From Candidatus Saccharimonadota bacterium (lineage in GTDB: Bacteria; Patescibacteriota; Saccharimonadia; Saccharimonadales; Saccharimonadaceae), in NCBI GenBank assembly GCA_017406565.1, contig JAFQYG010000002.1, positions 124,001-188,000 on the forward strand: a stretch of DNA of 64,000 nt, in the 5' to 3' direction. The notes under the pieces are model-generated. The model did not search any database, was not told where the DNA came from, and was given only the letters and a program-made list of their open reading frames with translations. Shown here piece by piece: positions 27,740-36,419 of the stretch. A program made the position numbers and the translations under genes. Within the stretch, counting starts at the first letter, position 1. The number at the start of each line of letters is the position of its first letter.

Positions 27740-28168
27740 ATGGCTACTATTGACCAGCAATTTGTAGAATATATCGTTAAAACCTTAGTCAACAATCCTG
27801 AAAAGGTAGCAGTAGAACGAAAAATCGATGAAAAGGGTGTGCTTTTGTCTTTGACCGTTGATCCTTCAGACGTGGGCCGCGTAATTGGTAAGCGTGGTGT
27901 TACAGCCCAAGCGATTCGGGTTTTGCTCCGCGCTCTCGGTACTAAGCAGGATGCTAGATATAATTTGAAAATAGTGAATACCGATGAAGAAGGTGGCGCT
28001 GTTAAGGAAGAGAAGCCTGTAGAAGAAAAACAAGAAGATGTAGAAGAACCAGAAGAAGTAGAGGATGAGGATGACGAAGAGGATGAAGACGATGAAGAAG
28101 AACAGACTTCAGAACTTGCCGAGAAGACACGTGCAGAATTAGCTGATTTAGACGATTTGGATATTTAA
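27740..28168 (+). CDS. khpA: KH-domain RNA-binding protein (KhpA-like)
   Basis: 142 residues from the ATG with GGAGAA upstream. One KH domain (residues about 5-85) with the GxxG loop GKRG in GRVIGKRGVTAQAIRV. KhpA proteins bind RNA and in Firmicutes act in cell-shape and division control. A long acidic Glu/Asp tail (about 95-140) is not found in typical KhpA and could be a regulatory or solubility tail. It follows rpsP as in many bacteria, but with a separate promoter here. Confidence 0.9.
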   Translation: MATIDQQFVEYIVKTLVNNPEKVAVERKIDEKGVLLSLTVDPSDVGRVIGKRGVTAQAIRVLLRALGTKQDARYNLKIVNTDEEGGAVKEEKPVEEKQEDVEEPEEVEDEDDEEDEDDEEEQTSELAEKTRAELADLDDLDI

Positions 28169-28178
28169 GAATACTGAT

Positions 28179-28206
28179 AAAGATAGCCTTGAGGGGCTAT
28201 CTTTTT
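28179..28206 (+). terminator. Terminator after khpA
   Basis: Hairpin AAAGATAGCC / GGGCTATCTTT with a 5-nt loop and T-run. The next -35 box overlaps its end. Confidence 0.85.
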
Positions 28207-28207
28207 A

Positions 28208-28236
28208 TTGACAAAAATGTAAATGTATGATATAAT
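28208..28236 (+). promoter_or_regulatory. Consensus promoter of the 28301 gene
   Basis: Perfect TTGACA (28208-28213), 17-bp spacer, perfect TATAAT (28231-28236). Confidence 0.9.
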
Positions 28237-28241
28237 TATAG

Positions 28242-28268
28242 ATGATAGGTTTTATCTCATATCTATAG
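28242..28268 (+). CDS. Possible leader peptide MIGFISYL
   Basis: A short frame of 8 codons starting 5 nt after TATAAT, so at or near the transcript's 5' end. The same first five residues, and 16 identical nucleotides, occur in a short frame upstream of the FISUMP gene at 46056. It ends 33 nt before the AUG of the 28301 gene. Whether it is translated is unknown; it may instead be an RNA motif. Confidence 0.35.
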   Translation: MIGFISYL

Positions 28269-28300
28269 GACTTTTAGAGAGTTATACATCGGAGGTGTAT

Positions 28301-28651
28301 ATGAACAAGAATATCCCATTTTTTGAAAAGGGGTGGAAGTTTGTCCATAAAGTTAAGGACAATAGTGGTTTAGCCCCAGATAGAATTGAGAGAGATGAAA
28401 GAGTTTACCGTGTAATGCATGATTTAATGGAAGGAAAATTGGTTGCGCCTGTGGATATTAGCAGCTTCTCATGTAGATTGAGGGGAAGAGTGTATAATAG
28501 AGAAGGTTTTAATCATGGAGACATGATAGAAACTTCTATTGTAAAGACAATAGACACGGAACCTTATGGCGATGGTTTTATTGTGACCACGAAATCCGGA
28601 AGTAAATACCGTATTTTACACGATCGGTTCTACACCCAAGTGATTCTATAA
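28301..28651 (+). CDS. Hypothetical protein, 116 residues
   Basis: Start ATG with GGAGGT upstream; a longer frame from 28223 would begin before the -10 box and is rejected. Not recognised. Soluble, no signal peptide; the second half looks like a small beta-barrel (SFSCRLRGRVYNREGF, then GFIVTTKSGSKYRILHDRFY). It has a perfect consensus promoter and its own terminator, so it is likely strongly expressed, just upstream of the rpoBC region. Confidence 0.7.
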   Translation: MNKNIPFFEKGWKFVHKVKDNSGLAPDRIERDERVYRVMHDLMEGKLVAPVDISSFSCRLRGRVYNREGFNHGDMIETSIVKTIDTEPYGDGFIVTTKSGSKYRILHDRFYTQVIL

Positions 28652-28658
28652 TTTGTCA

Positions 28659-28685
28659 CCCTCGGCAGTTCGCCGAGGGATTTTT
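28659..28685 (+). terminator. Terminator after the 28301 gene
   Basis: Hairpin CCCTCGGC / GCCGAGGG with a 5-nt loop, then ATTTTT. Confidence 0.9.
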
Positions 28686-28719
28686 GTGGAAAAGTTTGGT
28701 TTTTAAGTCGATAATGCTA

Positions 28720-28849
28720 TTGACATTTTTGTGATTCTGAGTATAATTATTCTTAAGCTAACTAACTGCGAGTCGGCTTGTAAAAAAAATAAACAAAGAG
28801 TTGAGAGCTTATCTATGTCTAGAAAATTCCGTCCGTTGCGGAATTTTTT
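28720..28849 (+). ncRNA. Candidate small RNA with its own promoter and terminator
   Basis: TTGACA (28720-28725), 16-bp spacer, TATAAT (28742-28747); the expected transcript starts near 28754 and ends at a terminator hairpin AAAATTCCG / CGGAATTTT with T-run (28823-28849), about 96 nt. The 5' end TAAGCT-a-ACT can pair with AGTT-gag-AGCTTA before the terminator, closing the RNA. No credible open frame inside. The identity is not recognised. Confidence 0.55.
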
Positions 28850-28952
28850 GGTGCTTAAGTTTTCCCTTTAAAAAAGTTTAAAAAATTCGAAATAAAAGTG
28901 AAACTAATTTTAGATTATGAATATTATTGTAATAATTGACGATCTGTGTTAT

Positions 28953-28958
28953 TATAAT
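28953..28958 (+). promoter_or_regulatory. -10 box for the rpoBC transcript
   Basis: TATAAT 172 nt before the rpoB ATG; no good -35 at 17 bp (TTGACG lies only 11 bp upstream). The stretch 28652-29129 has no gene and holds a terminator, a candidate small RNA, this promoter and a structured leader. Confidence 0.55.
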
Positions 28959-28973
28959 TAGTAAGAAGTAGTG

Positions 28974-29092
28974 TGCCTTGTTTTTGTGCAACTCTAGATG
29001 TAGCGGGGCTAGGGTAAAAACAGGCAGTAATCTTCGGCGCTGAGACAATTTGAGATGCAGGGCTAGGAGTTCCTTATGTCTTAAAAATTGTC
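28974..29092 (+). promoter_or_regulatory. Tandem structured leader upstream of rpoB
   Basis: Two successive stem-closed units: 28974-29026 closed by TGCCTTGTTTTT / AAAAACAGGCA, and 29044-29092 closed by GACAATTT / AAATTGTC. Both hold a similar core (AGATGTAG..GGGGCTAGGG at 28996-29014 and AGATGCAG..GGCTAGGAG at 29053-29069). The position suggests control of rpoBC, like protein-binding leaders of RNA polymerase operons; no known Rfam motif was recognised by eye. Confidence 0.5.
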
Positions 29093-29129
29093 AAAAAGAT
29101 TATCAACACTAAATAATAAAAGAGGTAGA

Positions 29130-32100
29130 ATGGCTACAAAACCGAAGTCAGGTGAGAGAGTTTTCTTCACCGAAGGCGACCAGGCTCTGCCAATTCCGGA
29201 TCTAACGGCACACCAAAAAGATTCGTGGGCAGACTTTGTCGAAAATGGACTGAGGGAAGTTTTTGCTGAGTTGAATCCAATCGACGATTACACTGGGCAG
29301 AAATTATCTCTAAGGTTCAAAGATTATTATTTTAAAGACCCTAAGGAGACAGAGCAAGAAGCTAAATACAATTTAGCGACTTATGAGGCTCCTTTGCATG
29401 TTTTGGTCGAGCTCGAGAATAAAGTTACGGGCGAAAAGAAAGAACAGGATATTTACTTTGGTGATTATCCTTGGATGACTGAGCGTGCAACTTTTATCAT
29501 CAATGGTACAGAACGTGTGATTGTCTCACAGCTAATTCGTTCAGCTGGCGTATTTTTCAATGCAACTACGATTGGTCTTCGTAATTATTATGGTGCGAAG
29601 GTTATTCCAGGTCGTGGTGCTTGGCTAGAATTCGAGACAGCCGTAAACGGTGCTATTTATGTTAAGATTGACCGTCGTCGCAAGATTCCAGTAACGACAT
29701 TCTTGCGTGCGCTCGGTATGTCTCAATCAGAGATTAAAAAGAAGTTTGAAAAAGTTGATACCGGTGAGCGTAAATATATCGAAGCGACACTAGAAAAAGA
29801 TACGACTTCAACACAAGGTGAAGCTTTGCTTGAAGTTTATCGTCGACTTCGTCCTGGTGATTTAGCTACCGTTGAAAACGCTAAATCAATGATTGAAAGG
29901 ACCTTCCTTGATCCTAAGCGATACGATTATTCAAATGTCGGTCGTTTCAAGCTCAATCGTCGTCTTGGTTTCGATACACCAAATGATCCAGAGCATAGAA
30001 CTTTGCAAATGAAGGATGTATTGGCGATTATCACTGAGATTATTCGCCTCAATAACACTCAAGAGCCAGCTGACGATATCGATTCATTGTCGAATCGCAG
30101 AGTTAAATTAGTCGGTGAATTGGTGCAACGTCAATTCCGTTTGGGTATGCTTCGCTTACAGCGAAACATTTTGGATAGAATGTCAATGGCTAGTGCTGAA
30201 GATGTTACACCCTCACAATTATTAAACTCACGTCCAGTTGTAGCTGCGGTGAAAGAATTCTTTGCTACCTCACAGCTGTCGCAGTTGATGGATGAAGTTA
30301 ACCCATTCTCAGAGCTTGCACACAAGAGGCGTCTAAGTTCGATGGGTCCTGGTGGTTTGACTAGGGAACGTGCTGGTTTTGATGTGCGGGATGCACACCC
30401 GACTCATTATGGTCGTATTTGTACAGTTGAAACACCAGAAGGTGGTAACGTAGGTTTGGTGCTTAACTTTGCTACTTATGCCAAGATAAACCAATATGGC
30501 TTCATTGAAGCTCCCTATCGTGTAGTTAAGAATGGCAAGGTGACTGATGAAGTAATATATATGGATGCGGATACCGAAAACGATATGATTATTGCAGATG
30601 CTTCGGTGAAACTTGATAAAAATGGTAAGTTCGTAGAAGATTGGGTATCGGCCCGTGTACATGGTACACCAGCTCAGGTAGAAGCAAAACGTGTTACCCA
30701 TATTGATGCAGCTCATAAGGAAATTTTAGGTGCGTCTGCTGCACTTATTCCATTTGTGGAGAAAAACCGTGTTGACCGTTCTTTGATGGCTTGCGCAATG
30801 CAGAAACAGGCAGTGCCACTTTTGAAGCAAGATAATCCAATTGTTGGTACTGGTATTGAACGAGAAATCGCTAAGAATACTTCACAGCTCGTGATGGCTA
30901 CTGGCAGTGGTGTGGTAAAGAAAGCCGATAGCGAATCCGTAGTTGTGACTTATGATAAGGGTGGTGATGTAGAATACAAACTGCAACACTTTGAAAAGAC
31001 AAATGATGACCGTTGTTATAACCAGCACTGTAGAGTAGTGCGTGGCCAAAAGGTAAAAGCAGGTGACACATTGATTGAAGGCGCCTCAATTAATGATGGT
31101 GAGCTTGCGCTTGGTCGTGATTTGTTAGTAGCATTTATGCCATGGCGTGGTTACAACATGGACGACGCTATTGTGATTTCGAATCGTTTGGTTGAAGATG
31201 ATACTTTGACCTCAATTAACATTAAAGATTTTGACGTAGAAGTTCGTGAGACTAAATTAGGTCCAGAACAAGTGACTCGCGATATCCCGAATGTATCCGA
31301 ACACTCACTCCGCCATTTAGGTGAAGATGGTATTGTGACAGTTGGTTCTGAAGTTAAAAATGGTGATATCTTAGTCGGTAAGATTACGCCAAAGGGTGAA
31401 CAAGAGTTAAGTTCAGAAGAGCGTTTGCTTCGTGCAATCTTCGGTGAGAAAGCTAAAGATGTACGTGATACTTCAGTGCGTATGAATGGTTCGTCAACTG
31501 GTAAAGTTGTTGATGTGCGTGTTTATACGCGTGAGCAAGGCCATGACCTCAAAGCTGGAGTAATCATGCAGATTAAAATCTTTGTAGCTGAGATGCGCAA
31601 GATTGGTGTAGGTGATAAGCTAGCTGGTCGTCATGGTAACAAGGGTGTGGTATCGCGTGTATTGCCAGTTGAAGATATGCCTTTCATGGAAGATGGTACT
31701 CCGATTGACATCGTCTTGTCACCAATGGGCGTGCCTTCACGTATGAATCTAGGTCAGCTATTTGAAACACATCTTGGTATGGCAGCACGTGCTCTAGGGT
31801 ACAAAGTTGCGACACCGTCATTTAATGGGGTACCAGATGAAGTAATTTCTGACGAACTAGAAAGAGCTGGATTTTCAAGAGACGGTAGAGTACAGTTATA
31901 CGATGGTTTAACTGGTGAGCCATTTAATGAACGTACTAGTGTTGGCGTGATGCATATGTTGAAGCTTCACCACATGGTGGAAGACAAAATTCACGCTCGT
32001 TCGACTGGTCCATATACTATGGTTACTCAGCAGCCGCTTGGCGGTAAAGCTCAAAATGGTGGTCAGCGCTTTGGGGAAATGGAGGTCTGGGCACTTGAAG

Positions 32101-32510
32101 CTTATGGTGCTGCTACCACTTTGCAAGAGATGCTGACGATTAAGTCTGATGATGTCTATGGACGTGCAAAGGCTTATGAGGCAATCATTAAACATGAACC
32201 AATTGAAGGGCCGAAACTCCCTGAAGGCTTTAATGTCTTAGTGAAGGAGTTGCAAGGTCTTGGTCTCAAGGTTGATCTTTTGGATCACGGTGAATCAGCG
32301 GATGCTGGCGATGTGATCGAAAAGACATCCAAAGCAATTGAGAAGGATAAAGATGATCAATCCATCTATGATCAACATAAAAAAGATACTGAGCCACAAA
32401 TACTTGACCTCGACGATACTGAGGCGGAAGCAATGATGGCAGAAGAAGGTATCGAAATAACGGAGATTGACGAGGATGATGGTACCGTTGATCTCGGAGA
32501 GGAGTTCTAA
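29130..32510 (+). CDS. rpoB: RNA polymerase beta subunit
   Basis: 1126 residues from the ATG at 29130 (AGAGGTAG upstream); a TTG at 29088 lies within the leader hairpin. Shorter than E. coli beta (1342) as in compact lineages. The rifampicin pocket is conserved in the canonical form (SQLSQLMDEVNP, AHKRRLSSMGPGGLTRERAG): the residues equivalent to E. coli D516, H526 and S531 are D, H and S, predicting sensitivity at target level. Catalytic-site segments GDKLAGRHGNKG and the C-terminal GGKAQNGGQRFGEMEVWALEAYGAA are intact. The tail is acidic. rpoC begins after one base. Confidence 0.97.
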   Translation: MATKPKSGERVFFTEGDQALPIPDLTAHQKDSWADFVENGLREVFAELNPIDDYTGQKLSLRFKDYYFKDPKETEQEAKYNLATYEAPLHVLVELENKVTGEKKEQDIYFGDYPWMTERATFIINGTERVIVSQLIRSAGVFFNATTIGLRNYYGAKVIPGRGAWLEFETAVNGAIYVKIDRRRKIPVTTFLRALGMSQSEIKKKFEKVDTGERKYIEATLEKDTTSTQGEALLEVYRRLRPGDLATVENAKSMIERTFLDPKRYDYSNVGRFKLNRRLGFDTPNDPEHRTLQMKDVLAIITEIIRLNNTQEPADDIDSLSNRRVKLVGELVQRQFRLGMLRLQRNILDRMSMASAEDVTPSQLLNSRPVVAAVKEFFATSQLSQLMDEVNPFSELAHKRRLSSMGPGGLTRERAGFDVRDAHPTHYGRICTVETPEGGNVGLVLNFATYAKINQYGFIEAPYRVVKNGKVTDEVIYMDADTENDMIIADASVKLDKNGKFVEDWVSARVHGTPAQVEAKRVTHIDAAHKEILGASAALIPFVEKNRVDRSLMACAMQKQAVPLLKQDNPIVGTGIEREIAKNTSQLVMATGSGVVKKADSESVVVTYDKGGDVEYKLQHFEKTNDDRCYNQHCRVVRGQKVKAGDTLIEGASINDGELALGRDLLVAFMPWRGYNMDDAIVISNRLVEDDTLTSINIKDFDVEVRETKLGPEQVTRDIPNVSEHSLRHLGEDGIVTVGSEVKNGDILVGKITPKGEQELSSEERLLRAIFGEKAKDVRDTSVRMNGSSTGKVVDVRVYTREQGHDLKAGVIMQIKIFVAEMRKIGVGDKLAGRHGNKGVVSRVLPVEDMPFMEDGTPIDIVLSPMGVPSRMNLGQLFETHLGMAARALGYKVATPSFNGVPDEVISDELERAGFSRDGRVQLYDGLTGEPFNERTSVGVMHMLKLHHMVEDKIHARSTGPYTMVTQQPLGGKAQNGGQRFGEMEVWALEAYGAATTLQEMLTIKSDDVYGRAKAYEAIIKHEPIEGPKLPEGFNVLVKELQGLGLKVDLLDHGESADAGDVIEKTSKAIEKDKDDQSIYDQHKKDTEPQILDLDDTEAEAMMAEEGIEITEIDEDDGTVDLGEEF

Positions 32511-32511
32511 G

Positions 32512-35500
32512 ATGGCGTGGATGGATAATTTTATCAGCGCTTCGGACTTCGATTCAATTCGTCTAAGCGTAGCAAGTCGTGACGATATTTTGAATTGGAG
32601 CTATGGTGAAGTAACCAAGCCTGAGACGATTAACTATCGTACTCAAAAACCAGAACGTGATGGTTTGTTTTGTGAACGTATCTTTGGTCCAACCAAAGAC
32701 ATCAATCCACATGATTCGAAGCTTAAAGGCGTAAGAAGCCGTGAAGCAGCGGTTGATAAAGAAGGTAATCTTGTTACGAAATCAATTACCCGACGTGAAA
32801 GAATGGGGCACATTTCATTGGCTGCTCCTGTTGCTCATATTTGGTTTATGCGCGGGATTCCATCTGCTTTATCATTATTGCTAGATATTACAGTTAAAAA
32901 TATTGAGAAAGTAGTATATTTTGCAACTTATTTGATTACGGATGCAAAGACCGATGAAATCCAAAAAACTTTGGAGAGTCTAGAAGGACAAACTAGTGCT
33001 GCTCGTGATGCAATTAGGTTGCGCTACGAGAAAGAATCTAAGGCTGAAGGTGCAGATGTAAAAGCACTTGCCGAAGCTCAAACTAAAGAAATTGAAGAAT
33101 TAGAAGCTGATTATTCTGCTAAAAAAGCTATGCTTGATTCATTTAAGAAGGGCGGCGTAATTACTGAAGTTCAATATCGTAATCTTCCAGAAGAATACGA
33201 AGATTTGATTACTGTAGAGATGGGCGCAACTGCTATTAAGAAAATGCTTGATGAGATTGACTTGGACAAGTTAATTGAAGATTTGCGCAAAGAAGCGACT
33301 GAAGCAAAAGGCCAAAGAGAGAAAAAGATTCAAAAAAGACTTAAGACTCTTGAGGGCATGCAAGCTGCGGGGATTAGACCAGTTGATTTAATATTGACGG
33401 TCGTCCCAGTAATTCCACCGGATCTACGCCCGATGATTGCTTTGCCTGGTGGTAGATTTGCTACTTCAGATTTGAACGATTTGTATCGTAGAGTAATTAA
33501 TCGTAATAATCGTTTGAAGAAGTTGATTGATTTGAATGCGCCAGAGGTGATTTGCCGAAATGAAATGAGAATGTTGCAGGAAGCAGTGGATGCTTTGATT
33601 GATAACTCTGCTGCGCATGGTTCACGTGGGGCAAATTCTACTAATGGTCGTCGTAAACTCAAATCATTATCTGATTTACTAAAAGGTAAGCAAGGCCGTT
33701 TCCGCCAGAACCTTCTTGGTAAGCGTGTAGACTATTCTGGCCGTTCTGTAATTGTAGTGGGTCCAGAATTGAAATTACATGAATGTGGTTTACCAAAACA
33801 GATGGCACTTGAGCTTTTTAAGCCGTTTGTAATTTCATGGTTAATCGGTAATGAATATGCAAATAACATTCGAGCTGCTTCAAGATTAATCGAATCAAAA
33901 GAAACTGTAGTTTGGGATGCGCTCGATGATGTGATTAAGGGTAAATATGTGCTCTTGAACCGTGCTCCTTCGCTACACCGTTTGAGCGTACAGGCTTTCC
34001 AGCCACGTTTGATTGACGGTAAAGCAATTAAGCTTCATCCTTTAGTAGCATCTGGGTTTAACGCTGACTATGATGGTGACCAGATGGCTGTTCACTTGCC
34101 ACTTTCAGAAGGTGCTCAAGCTGAAGCGAAAGAATTGATGTCGGCTGAAAAGAATCTTTTGAAGCCTGCAGACGGTTCTCCGGTGTTGGCAATTTACCAG
34201 GACGTGGTGCTTGGTGCTTACTATCTAACTTATGATAAACCAGGCACTGATACTGGCGATCCAAAAGCTTTCTCGAGCGTTTATGAAGCCGAAATGGCTT
34301 ATGACCAGGGAATTATTGCGCTTCAGACGCCAATTCGTGTGTTTACGAAGCGTGAAATTCGCGATACGACACTCGGGCGAGTTATCTTTAATGAGATTTT
34401 GCCTAAAGATTATCCATATGATAATTCAGTACAAACTAAGAAACACTTGTCTAAGGTGATGGCAAATATCTTTGATCTTTATGGCTCAGAGGTGATGGTG
34501 AAGACTGCTGATGCTTTGAAAGATTTGGCATTTGAATATGAAACAATTGCTTCAATTTCAACTGCAAAAGATGATTACCCAACTTATGATGAAATCGATG
34601 ACTTTATCGCTGAAGGTGATGCTAAAACTGCATTGATCCAAGAGCAGTTCAATGATGATTTGATTACTGAAGATGAGCGTTATAAGTTGACTATTGCTAA
34701 CTGGCGAGATATCGATAAGAAAATCTCTGAATTCTTGCAAGGTAAACTTTCTGAGATGGATACTGATATTGCGGTGATGGTGAACTCTGGCGCTCGTGGT
34801 AACATTTCAAACATTAAGCTTGCTTCTGCAGAAATTGGTATCATGGTAGATATCAACAACAATGAGATTGAGCTTCCTGTAAAATCTTCATATAAGAAAG
34901 GTTTGAATACTCTTGAATCATTTATTGCGACACGAGGTGCACGTCAAGGTCAGGTTTCTACGGCGTTACGTACTGCTGACTCTGGTTATCTAACCCGTCG
35001 TTTGGTTGATGTTTCACAAGACGTATTCACAACTGATGAAGAAGCAGAAGATCCTGGCTTCACAGTATATCGTAATGAAACTGAATTATCTGGTATTAGC
35101 TTTGCAGCTAGACTTAACGGTCGTTATACAGCTGAAGCAGTGCCAGGCTACCTAGAAGCAGATGAGCTAATTACTAAAGAAATGGCAGAACAGCTTGAAG
35201 CTGATGAAAAGATTGAAGCCGTAAAAATTCAGTCGATTCTTTCAACTACTGCTGTTGAGGGTATTCCACGTAAGGCTTATGGTGTTGATATGTCAACTCG
35301 TGCATTGGTGGCTGCCAATGAGCCAGTAGGTGTGATTGCAGCACAATCACTTGGTGAGCCAGGTACCCAGCTAACACTTGACACTAAACACGGTTCTGGT
35401 GTGGCGGGTTCTGGTGCAATCGCAAGAGGTCTTCCTCGTGTAGAAGAGCTTCTTGAAGCACGTACACCAAAAGGTCAAGCTTATGTATCGCCAATTGATG

Positions 35501-36345
35501 GTGTGGTAGAAGTTTGGGAAGATGGTAATAAATATATTGTCCAAATTACTCCACAATCTGGCGCTGTCGAAAAGTTTGAGCTTGATGGTCGTAAGCCATC
35601 TGTCAAGGATGGTGAGAGCGTAAAGGCTGGTGCTACTTTGGTGAAAAAGAGTGGTGAGAAGCCAGCTATTAAGGCACCTCACGAAGGCATCGTGGAACTT
35701 GTCAAAGATGCTATTATCTTAGTGACATCGGCTGGCGGCGTAACGAGGATTGAAATCCCTGGCGATGCCGAATTGGTGGTAAAATCCAATGATTCCGTAG
35801 AGGCTGGCGATCGTTTGACTACTGGTTCTTTGAATCTACAAGATTTGCTCAAGTATAAGGGAATTGAGACAACTGAACGTTACATTATGAATGACGTTCT
35901 AAACGTGTATGCAGCACAAGGACATGAGATTTCACCGAAACACCTTGAAATTTTGGTACGCCAAATGTTCTCACGAGTACAAATCAATGATCCAGGCGAT
36001 TCATCATTTGTGACCGGTGACATCACTTCTCGTGCAGCTGTTACCTTGGAGAATCGTGAGTTAGAGGCAGCAGGTAAAGCTCCAGCAACTTTCACTAATT
36101 TGTTGCTTGGTATTACTAAGGTATCGATCTTCTCAGATTCATTCCTTTCAGCCGCATCATTCCAAGATACTACTCGTGTGCTTATTAATGCAGCCATTAA
36201 CGGTCGTGTTGATAGATTACGTGGTCTCAAGGAAAATGTGATTATCGGTCGTAAGATTCCGGTAGGAACTGGTGTAGCGCCGTTATCGGATTTTGAAACG
36301 TCGGACTCTAAGGAGCCTACGGAAGAAGATCTCGAGAATCTCTAA
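32512..36345 (+). CDS. rpoC: RNA polymerase beta' subunit lacking both zinc sites
   Basis: 1277 residues from the ATG with GGAGAGGAG upstream. Active-site loop is NADYDGD (near residue 523) instead of NADFDGD. Trigger loop LNTLESFIATRGARQGQVST and the following TADSGYLTRR are intact. The N-terminal zinc ribbon (normally CxC..CxxC between the ERIFGP and RRERMGH motifs) has no cysteine here, only polar residues (KDINPHDSKLKGVRS). The second zinc site is also lost: the segment before GVDMSTRALV reads SILSTTAVEGIPRKAY without cysteines. Co-transcribed with rpoB. Confidence 0.97.
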   Translation: MAWMDNFISASDFDSIRLSVASRDDILNWSYGEVTKPETINYRTQKPERDGLFCERIFGPTKDINPHDSKLKGVRSREAAVDKEGNLVTKSITRRERMGHISLAAPVAHIWFMRGIPSALSLLLDITVKNIEKVVYFATYLITDAKTDEIQKTLESLEGQTSAARDAIRLRYEKESKAEGADVKALAEAQTKEIEELEADYSAKKAMLDSFKKGGVITEVQYRNLPEEYEDLITVEMGATAIKKMLDEIDLDKLIEDLRKEATEAKGQREKKIQKRLKTLEGMQAAGIRPVDLILTVVPVIPPDLRPMIALPGGRFATSDLNDLYRRVINRNNRLKKLIDLNAPEVICRNEMRMLQEAVDALIDNSAAHGSRGANSTNGRRKLKSLSDLLKGKQGRFRQNLLGKRVDYSGRSVIVVGPELKLHECGLPKQMALELFKPFVISWLIGNEYANNIRAASRLIESKETVVWDALDDVIKGKYVLLNRAPSLHRLSVQAFQPRLIDGKAIKLHPLVASGFNADYDGDQMAVHLPLSEGAQAEAKELMSAEKNLLKPADGSPVLAIYQDVVLGAYYLTYDKPGTDTGDPKAFSSVYEAEMAYDQGIIALQTPIRVFTKREIRDTTLGRVIFNEILPKDYPYDNSVQTKKHLSKVMANIFDLYGSEVMVKTADALKDLAFEYETIASISTAKDDYPTYDEIDDFIAEGDAKTALIQEQFNDDLITEDERYKLTIANWRDIDKKISEFLQGKLSEMDTDIAVMVNSGARGNISNIKLASAEIGIMVDINNNEIELPVKSSYKKGLNTLESFIATRGARQGQVSTALRTADSGYLTRRLVDVSQDVFTTDEEAEDPGFTVYRNETELSGISFAARLNGRYTAEAVPGYLEADELITKEMAEQLEADEKIEAVKIQSILSTTAVEGIPRKAYGVDMSTRALVAANEPVGVIAAQSLGEPGTQLTLDTKHGSGVAGSGAIARGLPRVEELLEARTPKGQAYVSPIDGVVEVWEDGNKYIVQITPQSGAVEKFELDGRKPSVKDGESVKAGATLVKKSGEKPAIKAPHEGIVELVKDAIILVTSAGGVTRIEIPGDAELVVKSNDSVEAGDRLTTGSLNLQDLLKYKGIETTERYIMNDVLNVYAAQGHEISPKHLEILVRQMFSRVQINDPGDSSFVTGDITSRAAVTLENRELEAAGKAPATFTNLLLGITKVSIFSDSFLSAASFQDTTRVLINAAINGRVDRLRGLKENVIIGRKIPVGTGVAPLSDFETSDSKEPTEEDLENL

Positions 36346-36347
36346 AA

Positions 36348-36376
36348 AATAAAGGGCTAAAAGCCCTTTATTTTTT
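36348..36376 (+). terminator. Terminator after rpoC
   Basis: Hairpin AATAAAGGGCT / AGCCCTTTATT with T-run. A TATAAT for secY follows at about 36393. Confidence 0.88.
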
Positions 36377-36419
36377 ATCTTAGATATGATACTATAATAT
36401 ATAGTTATAAAGAGGTTTT

